From Prunella strophiata (lineage: Eukaryota > Chordata > Aves > Passeriformes > Prunellidae): a stretch of DNA of 64,000 nucleotides. Under the pieces are notes generated by a model that saw only the letters and a list, made by a program, of their open reading frames with translations, had not been told where the DNA came from and made no database searches. Shown here one piece after another: positions 22,631 through 34,600 of the stretch (its first letter is position 1; every line of letters starts with the position of its first letter). The stretch covers positions 206,745 through 270,744 of the forward strand of contig JAZBQD010000064.1 in assembly GCA_036583965.1 (NCBI GenBank), given 5' to 3'. Made by a program: the position numbers and the translations under genes.

Positions 22631-23424
22631 CACTAGGCCCCTGAGTGGCAGCCTCAGTAGAAGGAGAAAAACTAAAAGGATAAATCCCATTTAGCAGGTT
22701 TTAAAGCACAGTTTTAGAATCCATGCAGCAACCAGGTGCATATAGAGGCAAGGTCTCTACCCCAGCTGGTTCTTATCCAGAAGTTTTATGACCATCTTAG
22801 TGCGTGTTGTCAACAAGCTGCTGTGAGTTGGGGTGTAGCTGGTTGACCTTGGCTGGCTGTCAGGTGTTCACTAAGTCACTCTATCACTCCCTTTCCCAAT
22901 GGAACAGGGGAGACAATAAGATGGAGAACAACAAGCAGGTTGAGAGAAGGCAGTTTTATTACAGTGAAAGTGAGTTGGTGAATAAGGACTTTACAATTAA
23001 AATTATAAAGCAGGTATTTTTATTCCAGCTGGGACACATAGGGGATATTTCCACCATACATGTGTACTTGGTGAGACAGGTTTCAGGTTTAAATACACAT
23101 TGATCCCCCAAGCCCACACCTCCCTGCCCTAAAATTCAGAGTTTTCATAGACATACATGTTTCCCATGTTAAAAGAAAGAAATAAGCAAAAATCTGTGCA
23201 TGCATAAGCTAAATAAAAAAAAGTCAGTCTCTACTTCCCATCAGTAGCGATGTTTGGACACTTCCTGGGAAGCAGGGCTTCAGCACATGTAATGGTTCCT
23301 CCAGGAGGCAAACACTGAAGAATCACAAATGCCCCATCTTCCTCCTTTCTCCCTCTTGCCATGTATCGCAGTGCAGGCTTGTTGTGTCACATTGCAACTG
23401 AGTTCATCATGTCCAAGGAGGGTG
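22631..23424 (-). repeat. Gene-free stretch with a family C LTR fragment
   Basis: The part at about 22836-23000 shares the GGTTGACCTTGGCTGG and GGACAATAAGA-like blocks with 17336-17475. The remainder shows nothing I can name. Confidence 0.5.
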
Positions 23425-23660
23425 CAGCTGCTGGTGCTGGGCATGGGAACAAATGAGACGGGTCTTGGTTTCATAAAGCTCGAGAATCCATTTATTACCC
23501 CTGGGGAGGAGGGGTGGGACGAAGACAAAAGGACCAGGCAAAGGCAGGGTTGTGGGGTTTTATAGGGTATCACAGGGGTGGAGTTAGAGTTTGGGTCAAG
23601 GGAGGAGTTATTAGCAACACAAGGAGGGTACAATCAAATTCCTGCCTCTTAGGAACAAGG
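23425..23660 (-). repeat. Antisense LTR-like fragment
   Basis: Read on the minus strand, a TATA-like CCTATAAAACCCC lies about 70 bp before AATAAA (in GGGGTAATAAATGG), the layout of an LTR promoter and its R region. It abuts the truncated 5' end of ERV2. Edges are not defined. Confidence 0.45.
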
Positions 23661-23664
23661 GCAC

Positions 23665-25873
23665 TCCACAATGATGGTCTTCTCGCCCATTCAAGAAAAA
23701 TTCCCAGATACCATAATTTTTCACTATATGGATGACATTTTAGTATGCACTGAGACTGACTATTATTTGGAGATGGTTCTCAAAAAGACTATTCAAGCCA
23801 TTGAAGGAGCAGAATTTGAAATTGCTACAGAGAAGATTCAACGCACCTTCCTGTGGACCTACCTTGGACTCTGAATTGGCGAAAGGACCATCGTACCCCA
23901 GGAGCTCACCATCAAGGATAGTCTGAGAACTCAGAGGGACCTACATCAGTTATGTGGGAGCGTAAACTGGGTTTGTTCACTGCTAAGGATCATGACCGAG
24001 GACCTCGCACCACTTTTCATCCTCCTGAGAGGCTCTGATGTCCTTGATTCCCCATGAACCATCACACCAGAAGCCCAGGTAGCAATCCAAAACATATCAG
24101 AGGCACTGTCCACAAGACAAGCCCACCGCACTGATCCTACCCTGCCTTTCCAATTTGTCATCTTGGGTAAGTCATCCAGGTTTCATGGGCTCATTTTCCA
24201 GTGGGACCCCACTCTGAGGGACCAGCTTTTAATCATAGAGTGGGTGTTCCAATCTCACCGACCACATAAGACTATCACTACACCCCAGGAGCTGATGGTT
24301 CAGCTCATTATAGAAGCCAGATCACGCCTCAAAACCCTAGCAGGGTGTGAGTTCACATGCATTTACCTTCCATTGACATCAGGTGATCTGGAAGCTTTGC
24401 TCCATACCAATGAACACCTCCAGTTTGCTCTTGACAGCTACCTAGATCAAATCTCTGTCCATCTACAGAAACATAAACTATTTAATGAGTGTTTTAATTT
24501 GGTCCTGAAATCATTAGAGTCAAATTCCTTTAAAGGCACTGACTGTTTTTACTGATGGCTCTGGAAAATCCCACAAGTCAGTTATGAAATGGAAAAATCC
24601 TGATACTCAGGAGTGGGAGTCTGATGTTCAAATTGTTCAGGGATCCCCACAAATTTCAGAATTAGCAGCCGTTGTCAGAGCCTTTGAGAAGTTCAGACAA
24701 CCCTTGAATCTGGTTACTGATTCGGCCTATGTTTCTGGAACAGCTGAAAGAGCAGAACATTCCTTATTAAAGGAAGTGCCAAATCCAGATTTATACAGCT
24801 TGCTTTTGAAGTTAACGTACCTCCTCTCCCACCAAGACCAACCATATCACATTATGCATGTGAGGTCACACACTGACCTCCCAGGACTGATTACAGAAGG
24901 CAACCGGAGAGCAGATATTTTAGCCATGGCTGTGCAGACCACCCTACCAGACATTTTTAATCAAGCCAAATTGAGCCATCAATTTTTTCCACCAAAATGT
25001 ACCAACCCTTGTCCGTATGTTCAAAATCACAAGGGAACAAGCAAGAGCAATCGTGGGCTCCTGCCCCAATTGCCAGAAGTTTGCTTTACCTTCCATGGCA
25101 GCTGGGGTTAACCCCTGAGGCCTCAAAAGTTTACAGTTGTGGCAAACAGATGTCATACACTACGCACCCTTTGGGAGACAGAAATGTATCCATGTGTCCA
25201 TAGATGCATTTTCTGGGGCTGTATTTGCATCTACCCACTCAGAGGAAAAGACCAAAGATGTTATCAAACATTTTCTTCTAGCATTTTCCACCCTAGGCAT
25301 TCCCCAAGCCTTTAAAACAGATAATGGTCCAGCTTACACCTCCAAAAATTTCAAACAGTTCCTAGATCAATGGGGGGTTAAACACACCACTGGCATACCC
25401 CACTCCCCAACAGGGCAATCTGTTGTAGAGAGAGCTCACCGTACACTCAAGAGAGTCCTTGATCAGAAGTGCGGGGGAGTTGAAACACTACCAAATGTAG
25501 AAAGATTATGTAAGTCTCTTTATGTCATCAATTTTCTTAATAATTCATTTATGGAGCCAAACCCCCCATTGTCAGGCACTTCTCCAACACTAGCAAAGCT
25601 CAGCTCACAGAGAAACCCCCTGTACTGATCAAAGACCCTGAACCCAAACAAATAATGGGTCCATTTCCATTAGTAACTTGGGGCAGAGGTTATGCTTACG
25701 TGTCCACAGAATCTGGCCCAAGGTGGATTCCTGGCAAGAATGTCAAGCTGTTTGTCAAGTCACCAAATACAGCACCCAGAGACACTTCCCCGGAACCCCA
25801 GAGACAGGAAAGAGGTCAAGCTCAGGTGGCGTGGAGCAGAAGAAGGAAAAATACTGTAAACACAGATGTTTGT
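23665..25873 (+). pseudogene. pol: ERV2 pol remnant: RT palm/thumb, RNase H, integrase
   Basis: Reading starts just upstream of the RT catalytic YMDD (23725-23736); everything N-terminal to it is absent. RT thumb and connection continue to about 24545 with in-frame stops at 23871-23873 and near 24056. RNase H starts in a new frame, with Asp codon 24554-24556, a Glu-containing helix and VTDSAYV. Integrase keeps its three catalytic positions: Asp 25149-25151, Asp 25320-25322 and Glu 25428-25430. The last two are separated by 35 residues, the standard DD35E spacing. A frameshift near 25625 precedes the C-terminal domain (WGRGYAYVST). Frameshifts and stops exclude function, although the core integrase segment 25137-25628 is open. 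Confidence 0.9.
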
Positions 25874-26330
25874 TGTGAGTTTGACTTGAGTGGCTGGTCC
25901 AGTGCAAATCGGCTAGCTCTGGACCTTAGCCCTGGTCAATCTTACATAGGACAAAAGTAAGAGACGAAAGGCGCTCTTTTCCTCTCGGGAACGAAGTCCT
26001 ACTTTATTTCCTTGGTAGGAGCCACCAGATAATCCACAGTGCTTCCCAGGTGAAGAAAAGAGGACAAGTTCACCTGTGCAGGGGGTTTTAAGGTCAGGGG
26101 AAGGGGGGCGGAGGAAGGGGACCACAGCCAATGGGACACAAGGGGGAAGGGGCGAGGGGAGGGGTGAACCCGGGATTAACCACCGCCCACCAGGGCCTGG
26201 GGGGGGAAAGGGGAGGAATGGGACAAACCATGTGATAAAACAGGATACAGATTATATAACAGTGCAAATGATCCAAACACCCAGTGCAAAAACAATTATC
26301 AACTAAAAAACTACTTAGTGCAATACAACA
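25874..26330 (-). repeat. Solo LTR of ERV3 type, TSD GTTTGT
   Basis: The 457-bp LTR lies antisense to ERV2 and FAM219A. It is flanked by perfect 6-bp repeats GTTTGT (25868-25873 and 26331-26336). Read on the minus strand it starts TGTTGTATTGCAC and contains the same GC-rich promoter block, AATAAAGTAGGACTTCG signal and CGCCTTTCGTCTC block as the ERV3 LTRs. It keeps a ~22-bp spacer between two GCACTG repeats that the ERV3 3' LTR lacks. Confidence 0.94.
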
Positions 26331-26560
26331 GTTTGTCACAGAAGAAGATGACTATCTACTGCTCCAAAAGGTTATAAGACTCTCTGTTGACCAATGAACT
26401 TTTCGGGCAATGGGGGTTGACAGGATGGGTTTCATCTTTTGTTTAAGAATTTTTTTTTTTTAATAATTGTTTTTATTGTTTTACTCATGTTTCCCTGTTT
26501 AGTTAAGTGTCTGCAGAAGTCCATTGGGGAAGTCTTCTTAGTAAGAAAAAACAGGGGAAT
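26331..26560 (+). pseudogene. env: ERV2 env tail with membrane segment and polypurine tract
   Basis: After the solo LTR, ERV2 sequence resumes. A frame opening at 26439 has a strongly hydrophobic segment rich in F, I, V and L (residues about 4-26) followed by basic residues, the layout of a retroviral TM anchor and its cytoplasmic tail. The surface subunit is absent. Purine-rich AAAAAACAGGGGAAT precedes the LTR. Confidence 0.65.
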
Positions 26561-27096
26561 TGTGGAATCCTCTGGATCTTTTCCCCTCAGGGAATTCCCC
26601 AGAGCCTCCCTTAGAGAGACTTAGCATAGAGTTTCCCCACCTGGGCAGACAGAAAATACTTCCCCATGGAGTCTTGCACAACACTGATCCATCCCAGTTC
26701 CTTTCCCCATATGTCCCAACTTTCCCTGATTTCTCCTTTCCCTGTTTCTTTATTGTTTGTGGTGTCCCTGGTGGCCAGCTCCTTCTTCCCCCAAAGCCAA
26801 TACCCTTTGCCCTGCCCCTTGGTACTGTCCCCATAGCCTCCCCTACTTAAACCTTGTGCAGAGCACATGGTCGGTTTTTTGTCTCTGGTTTCCCCTTCAG
26901 TGTGCAGAAATAAACCTTGGTGGAATTAACCATATAAAAGGTCCTTCTGCCTCTCTTCGCTGAGCTTGCCATGGTGAGTGTGGTGTGTGTGGACTTGACT
27001 GCCTTGCCTGAATGTTTACCCAAATGGCATTTCCACAGGAGATGCTTATTGGGAAATAGGCAGCAGCAACCACCATCCAAACCCCACACTGCTACA
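26561..27096 (+). repeat. ERV2 3' LTR
   Basis: The 536-bp LTR starts TGTGGAATCC and ends CACTGCTACA, directly after the polypurine tract. AATAAA is at 26909-26914. There is no second copy in the window. Being sense to FAM219A, its polyadenylation signal could in principle terminate the host transcript if this region is intronic. Confidence 0.8.
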
Positions 27097-27361
27097 CAGG
27101 CTGGCTTGTACTGTGTGAATTAAGCAGCCCCTGGGTTGACTGACAGGGGCCTCGTCCAATTGCATCTCTCCTAAGGCTGCAGGCATTTCACTGGCCAGAA
27201 CCTGAAGGGGTGTAGAGATCTGACCAATGAAAGTATCCAGACCAGGTTTTTCAAATGCTCTATATAGGGAAGGGCTTGGGAAATAAACTCTCTCTGTTTC
27301 CACATGAACATTGGGGTGAGTGGTATCTTTGTCTACTCCCCACTCCCCCCCCCCCCCCCCC
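27097..27361 (+). repeat. LTR-like fragment ending in a poly-C run
   Basis: CTCTATATAGGGAAGGG followed closely by GGAAATAAACTCTC has the TATA-then-AATAAA spacing of an LTR core. It is followed by a 17-base C run at 27345-27361. The family and edges are unknown. Confidence 0.45.
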
Positions 27362-27419
27362 ACGAGTTAAATCACATCTCCCTTGGTTTTATATATCTGA
27401 TCTGACATCATATTATTTT

Positions 27420-28030
27420 TGTCCTCGTTTAGGGCAAATTTGGGAGAAAACCTCCAAAGGGGGCCCCTCCAGAAAGTAAACCCACACAGCCCCTCCCTCC
27501 AACCAGTTCAGGAAAGATTCCTCAGAGACAAGTGGAAAGAACCTGTTTATTTAACAGGCAAAGCACCCCCCAGCACACAAAATGAACAATACCGGATGAC
27601 AACACTCTTTCACTGCTCTGAAGAGATGACAAATTCAGAAAGTCTCTCCTGGGAGTGGTCGCTCTGTTATCAGTCCCTCCGGCGCTGGGGATGGCTGCTG
27701 CCGGCCACAAAGTGCAAACTCTTGGTGTTTCCCAGGTCCCAGTCCAGAGCAGGTTCGAATGGTTCCAAGAAAAAGGAAAGAAAGTCCAGGGAAAATTCAG
27801 ACTGCCTAGGTAAACTAACTAACAAGCAAAAGCAACAGCAAGAGCAAAAGCAGGAGCCGGAGCAGAAGTGAAAGCAAGAGCAAAAAAGCAAAAGCAGCAA
27901 AATGTACTTGGCTGTCTGTGTCCCGCTGACTGTGGAGGAGTGAGCAGGCTGATAACAAAACAAAACTTCATTTTTTGGAGCCAGTCTTGAAGCCACAGAA
28001 CATAATATCCAGCATAAACAGAACAGATGA
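27420..28030 (-). repeat. Antisense LTR, family E copy 2
   Basis: It begins TGTCCTCGTTTAGGGCAAATTT and matches 9505-9748. A purine-rich AGCAAAAGCAACAGC-type simple repeat fills about 27820-27900. The right edge is a guess. Confidence 0.55.
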
Positions 28031-28501
28031 CTAGGGATACAAGCATCATAACGTCACCCTAGGACATTATGGAATATCCCTTTGACTAATTTGGGTCAGC
28101 TAGCCCAGTTGTGTCCCTTCCCAGGATCTTACCTACTCCCACCCCCTTTGATGGGGGAAGGAATATCAGAGGGACAGCACTGCTCAGCAGTAGCCAAAAC
28201 TCTGGTCTGTTATCAACACCTATCTTGCTACTAACGCAAAGCACAGCACTGTGAGGGCTGTGAACTTTACCTAAGTCAGACCCAATACAGTGGGTATGTT
28301 AGCTTTAGCCTTTGGTGACCTTGGAGACAATGGGACACAGCTCATCCAATTGTCCTTTCCTGAGAGATGGAGAGGTTATGTCTGTTGCTATTAATTCTGC
28401 TATGCCTTTTGCTGCTATCAAATCTGAGTTTTTGCAGCTGTATGGTGGCCAACCAGGCTGTTGCCCTAATTTTGCTTTCCCCCTTTGTATCCCATATGCA
28501 G
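28031..28501. other. Upstream intron end before the first visible FAM219A exon
   Basis: No repeat is identified. The stretch ends in a pyrimidine-rich tract (28476-28488) and the acceptor AG at 28500-28501. The frame is open for 63 codons upstream of the acceptor, which looks like chance because its residues do not resemble FAM219A. Confidence 0.55.
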
Positions 28502-28604
28502 AGAAGCAGAGGGAGCTGGCTCAGAAGGGCTCCCTGAAGAACGGCACCATGGGAAGCCCAGTTAATCAGCAGCCCAAGAAGAACAATGTGATGGCACGAA
28601 CAAG
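28502..28604 (+). CDS. FAM219A: FAM219A exon, first in window
   Basis: The 103-base exon has acceptor AG at 28500-28501 and donor GT (GTAAAG) at 28605-28606. It enters two bases into no codon of its own: its first two bases complete a Glu codon begun in the missing upstream exon, and its last two bases (AG) start an Arg codon. It encodes the basic segment ending NNVMART. Confidence 0.93.
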
Positions 28605-31600
28605 GTAAAGGACTGGAAAAGCACTCCTCTGTGCTCTAAGCTGCAATCCCTAATGACCTTAGGATGGGCAAGGATGATGTTCATTGCTATTTGCCTACTG
28701 CCAAACATACTGCAAGAGCAGTGAGGACCCTTCCCAGAGCTGACATGCTCAAATGCTGTGTTGCATCCCATCCCCTGGGGAGATGCAGGGACAGCTGGGC
28801 TCAGGACTGGTGATAATGCAGCCTGAAGGAGGCAGAGGCAGCCCAGCCTGGTTGAAATTAGGGGTTTCATATGACTCTTTTACATGTTCTGGGTAGTCTC
28901 ACATAACACCCAGTCCTGACAGCAGGAGAGTGTATGATGCTGCTTCATGTAACACAAACTGATTTAAAGCTTAATTCTGCTTTAGCTCCTTTTATCACAG
29001 TAGTTCCCCTGTTTGTTTTTAATGATGACCTTTTCTCCGTACTTATTGACTTAAAAAAGGCTTGTGAACAATCCATCTCTGTGTGCTTTGCTATATACCG
29101 CCTCCTTACTTGAAACAGCATGGTCATACTTTGCTGGAGCTGCTTTGGCACATCTCTGTATGACAGTATCACACAGTGCCACAAATTACTGTGAAAAAGG
29201 ATGTTATTGGATGAATACTTTCATTTAGAATGTTTCTATTGTTTCCATGCAAGCTTCAGTACACCAATGTATCATTTACCTGCATTCAGGAGTAAGGAAC
29301 CTCCCCAGAGTTCACAGGATTATACGCTTTGCAGTTTTTAGAGGAGGACCTCACTTAGAATAACAGCAGAGTATGATAAAGTTGCTTGAATTACCATATA
29401 TTACATAGAACAGGAACTGCAAATCAGAGCTTTTCTGTTAATTAATTAATTCCCAAACCCCACGATAGTAGTCATAAATCATGCCAGGACTTTGTCAAGT
29501 TTTATTTGTAAGCCCCTGTGATGATGGAACATACTGCATGGCTCACTGCTCTGGTTGTTGGGATCATACAAAGGAGCCAGATCCTTAGTGGCAGCAAGAA
29601 ATTGGGCAGATGCTCCCACTGGCTTTTCCATGCTTCTTGTCTTCCAAATACAAGCTGAAAAAAATTGGTTTCTTTTGGCAATAGGCTGAATTCTAGTTTC
29701 CCAAGAGGAATGGTAGAAGATTTCTTGCTTGAGAAGTTTAGAAACACTGAAATTAGTGAAGGAAGATGGTATGGGAGAGAAGATGGGTTAAGTACAGGTG
29801 CCTACTTGTAAAATTAGTGACTTCTCCTTGGAGAGGCTTCCCTTTCTGAGCTGTCAATGAAAAGAAGAGTGATTTGGGTGGGAAAGGACTGAGCAATGAC
29901 ACCCATCAACAAAAGCTTTAAACAGCCAGTTCAGTCCATTTGTGTACACTTGAGCACTGTTCAGAGGACATGTGGATGCCTCCACTGCCAAGCAGAGCCT
30001 GTTGGCAGTAGACTTGCTTTTCTTAGTTAATTTTCACACAGCTTTTAGAAGCATCCTTTGGGATCTGCAAAACAGAGGTTTGCAGCCATTGTTTTAGCAG
30101 ATGTAGCCAAGCTCCATTGTTCCCACATGGCTGGGAGGTGTCTGGCACAGGGTCTCACTGGCCCATGTCTCTTCATCTCCCAGCTCCCTTGGCTCTCTGA
30201 TAGCCAAGCAGCACCACAAGCATAGCCCTAGTAATACTTCAGAATGGTTTTGTCTGTTTTGCCACAAACAGGGAACCCCAGGAAGGCAGAAATACCATAA
30301 GCTTGTTCAAGCAACTTTTCACAGGATAATGACTGCAGTACAATGGGAGATGTTCCAGTGGGATACTCTGCAAAACATTCAGGTTATGGTAGTTCTTTAA
30401 AGTCTAAACTGTTGGCTTCCTCTGGTCTCTGCAGGAAGAGAATAAGCTCAAGCCATTTCCACATTTTTAACAGTTCTGCTCTTCTCCTCATCAAATGTTT
30501 TCCTTCATTCAAAGAAACCACATTACCTCTCCTAGTCTCTACTTCACCTTCTCCTCCTTTCTTAAGGCTTTTGTTTTTTTATTTTCTGTATGAATTTCTT
30601 ACATCCAGCTTCTAGTACCAGGCAACCTTCACTATTCAGTCTTCTGGGTCAGGGGCACAGCCAGCCTCAGAGGTAAAAGGTTCTGAATCTATAACACAAT
30701 GTCTCCCTAGGAGCAAATAATATGTGAACAAGGTTGAGGTGTTGCTGGCATACTCACTATGAGCACAGGTGTTACCAAAAATTTGGTAAAATAAAAAACT
30801 CCTTAACATCAATGTAGCATTAAGAAGCAGGCATTCTTTATTTGGCTGGATGCATGGGGGGATAGCTCCCCCCAAAGCCATGCATGCTGAGTACAGGAAA
30901 GTTTCTGTTTATATACTGTATTTTGCATACATATTCATTGATTGTCCTGGACTAAACATACACACGATAATAATTTCCTTGAAATCATTAACATATTTCC
31001 TCTCCCCTTTATGAATGTGTTCTTCTGTCCTGGGGGTCTCGCTGGTGGTCCCTGGTGGTAGTAGACCCCAATGTTCCAGGTGACCTGGCTGAGGTGGCAG
31101 GACACTAAGGCTGGTGAACTTCCAGTTCTTCTTCTTACACAATGGGACTTGTGCAGTTTCCATAGGCCAGTAGTTTTTGAGAACAAGCAGTGTATTAGCT
31201 CACCAGGTGTAGGCTGTTTATCATCTGGTAACACAGGCAGAGTCCACACCACCATCTGCACCACTTCTGCACACACAGATTGTAGCCTGCTCTGAGGATA
31301 ACCTAAACTCAGATTTTGTCATAATGTATTTCATGTTAAGTGATTAAAACCACCAAGACAAGAATCTCATACTAGGACATACGCAGATGAAAGCAGCTCT
31401 GACTGCAATCTGGCTTTTTTCCAAGGACAGTGGAAAAGCAAGCATAAAAACAATCAGGATGCAAAGGAAAGATTTCAATTGAGGGCAAAGACACAATTAC
31501 AATTTTTGTCTGTTGCAGAAAAATTGAAGTTTTGTATTATTATGAAAAAAGACATTTCTCAAGAAAAAGATGTAGTGATTTTAAAAAATTGATTAAATAG

Positions 31601-34600
31601 CACCACAAAGGGCTCTTCTTCTAGATCCCCTGATGTTTTGTTCACTCATGTTCAGTTTTGTGCATGAAAGAACTGTTGTGAAGTGGATACCATTGAATTA
31701 ATGTATTTTCCTTACTGTAAAAGCTCTGAAGCCTGTATTTCAACACACAAAATCTATCAAGTAATTAAAGATGCAGAGTCATCATCAGCCTTTGTTATAC
31801 GTCTGGTGAAGTAAAAGTCTATAAAATAATAGAATTTTAAAAGAGCTAGTCTGACTGGACTTTTGCGCTGCACCCACTAGCTCATATTTCTCATATTACT
31901 CAATTTAGGAGTGAGACCTCAAAAGTGTTATATTGTGCGGGGCTGTGTAGGAGCTCATGCAGGAAAGATTGAATCTTTGATTTTTCAATAGAAGAACAGT
32001 AGGAACACCAAGCCTCTACCTTTCCCTAGCTTCCTTCTTACATTTATTTATTGCAAGTGTCATGTACTCATTACTAGAGGGAAAAAATAGAATTTCTAGA
32101 GGAAAAAAAATGAGCTATTTGATACAAGAAGCAGTGCTAGTGATCAGGTTCACCAGAATGAAGTGTGGAGTGTCCCAACTGTTTTTTCGTCCACGGAGGA
32201 GTGTGTTCTCAGTGCATGTCCATTGTTCATCCCTGTGAAACTGCTCTGAACTACCCAGACACACAGCCTGCTTCCTCTGAATTGCACCCATTTAAATATC
32301 TTCACTGATAAGGGAGGACTTGAAAGGAAGTTGTCTTGCTTTAAAAAATCAGATGTCTGCCAAGGAAGGCGGGAACCTTCCTAGAATGGAAGCATGATCC
32401 CCCTCCCTCCAAATTATTATAACTTTGAAATGACAGGGCTTCCAGGCAAAAATATGGGAAAAAGGAATAGCAGTTCTTTACCAGAAAATATATATGTATA
32501 TAAGAGCAGAACAAACAACAAAAAAACCCCCAATAACAAAAGTTTTCCCACACGTTAAGCACCACTGTCCCCTTTGGTGTAGTTATGACCACAACCGGCA
32601 GGGGGCGCTGGTGGCTCTGGTGAGACAACAGCTGCAGTGACTGTCTTGCATCCGGCAGAGGGTGCTAGCAGGCTCCGGTGAGGCAGGGAAGGTGTGATAA
32701 TTCCCCTGTGGCTTCAGGGGGCATTCCAATGTGAGCTCAGCAACCTCCTCAGGTGGTGATGAAGGTTCGGGTGAAGGGGAAGAGAGGAAATTGCTCCTTT
32801 TGTAAACTCACAGGCAGGAATCAGTTTAGGTACCACCCCTGGCAGCAGGCAAGAGTGGTGAAGGCAGGCAGATCCAATCCTAGTGCCAAGTTACAATGTA
32901 GTAGTACCCCCAGCCAGCTACACACATTCTACCACCCACATGGATGCTCTCCTTGATCCCCGAGCCAGAAGGGAAGAGACAACCTAGCCCTGTCCCCATC
33001 CCCCCTGCAGGGTCCTGGTTGAGCTTACATATCTCACGATATCCCCCAAACTGCAAAGGGGGGGACAATGAGGGGGAACTGTGACAATTTCTGGTACAAA
33101 TGATTCTGGGATACACCTTATGAGCCCTCCCCAAAACATAAGTGAAACAGAGAAAACCAAATATATTGCTTTGCTCTAGACTATGTGTGGTACTGAGCTT
33201 TACTGTATGGTTAACAGGCAACATTTAATTATTTCAGGCTCGTCATTCCCAATAAAGGCTATTCGTCATTAGATCAGAGTCCAGATGAAAAGCCACTGGT
33301 AGCCCTGGATACAGACAGGTATGCAAAGGGTTAATAAGATTTTATGTATACATATTACAGTGCAAGCAAGTTTTCATGCTATAGTGCAGCACTGAAGCGA
33401 ATTCCTGCTGAAACTGCTCCTGTGGGACACTTGCACTCTTCCTTGCTGTGCCCTTCAGCACATGCTGTAACAAGTCTGTGTGTGTAAACAAGTAGGAAGA
33501 GACGTGAGTAAAGAATACTTTGATGGAAAGGTCTCAGGGTTACAGATGAAAGTTGGTCTCCAGACTCCCTTCATGTAATTCCCTTGTGGATGAAGTACAG
33601 CTTCATGACACAAGAAAGATAGGGCTAACCAGGGAATACAGGTCTCTCTAACTGTTGTTTCCTTCTTTGCTGCATCTTGTCATTCCCTGCAGTGATGATG
33701 ACTTTGACATGTCCAGATATTCCTTCTCAGGATACTCATTAGCTGAGGTGAGTTATATTCTTTCCTGCCATCCTTGCCATGAATGCTAATAGTTGAACAG
33801 ACAGAAACAACTTAGAATGGCCTTGTGCTGCCAGAAACAGCTCTACAAAGAATTTACCAGTGGTGTACTCTATGAGCCTGGAAGGGGCCATGGCAGAAAC
33901 TCTGTCATATTTCTGTCTTTCCTGGTGATCCAGTTGGCTCCGTTCCTACACTTCCAAGGCACAGACAGATCTGCCCATCAGCTGTTATCACAGATGCATT
34001 TGGATTCACTCAAGCTTTTCCCAGTTCTGCTCAGTCATGCAGTGTTGGCCCATGTGGTGCAAATCCATAAACTTTTCTGTCACAGCAGATCAGAAACTGT
34101 ATGCATGCCAAGGACACGAATAAAGAATCTGAGGGTGTGCTGTGATTTCCAGTTCTTGTGGGAGTCAGGGTCACCCAGTGCATGTTTATTTGGAGCACCA
34201 GAAATTCTAGGGAGGACTTGCAGATATGAACTTCTGCCCTTTCAAAGAGAAAATGCAGGGAAGCTCTGGCTTGTTAATCCCTTTGCATTGTTTCTGAATA
34301 TATTCCCAAGGTCTCTTGTGAATTAGTGGTTCAGACTCCAGGTACCTTTTCTGCAGGATCTGATTTTACATCCAAGGTGTGGAACAGCCATTATGCACAC
34401 AAGCCACTGGGAACTCTTCCCCTTTGTGTCCCTTCCTTGGCAAAATATCTCTGAAATGCAGAGAAATGTCCAAGAGCAGGGACCAGATCAGCTGATCTGG
34501 GCCATCTCTGGGCCCTGATGAAATATTGTTCACCCAGATCTGGCTAGACAGCACTTGAATTTGAGATTACAAAAAGCCAAGAAGCTTTACCACCTTTCAA

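Larger units (their letters stand above)
23665..27096 (+). mobile_element. ERV2: 5'-truncated class II provirus remnant
   Basis: The remnant holds pol from the RT active site onward, a short membrane-spanning env tail, a polypurine tract and one 3' LTR. No 5' LTR, gag or protease was found upstream. A solo LTR of the ERV3 type was later inserted at 25874-26330. The element lies in the same orientation as FAM219A and, from the human gene model, may sit in its upstream intron. Confidence 0.87.
28605..33237 (+). other. FAM219A intron with LTR insertions
   Basis: The 4,633-base intron holds an antisense family D LTR end at 30770 and an antisense family A LTR from 32332, close to the acceptor. 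The remainder (28605-30769 and 30926-32331) shows no gene or repeat that I recognise. Confidence 0.8.

Noticed and set aside
28312..28501. Open frame extending upstream of the first FAM219A exon
   Set aside because: It is in frame with the exon but does not resemble the known N-terminus, and a good splice acceptor separates them.
33793..34326. 177-codon frame in the last FAM219A intron
   Set aside because: It starts just after a confirmed splice donor, has no recognisable domain and no coding-like bias. It is treated as intron.
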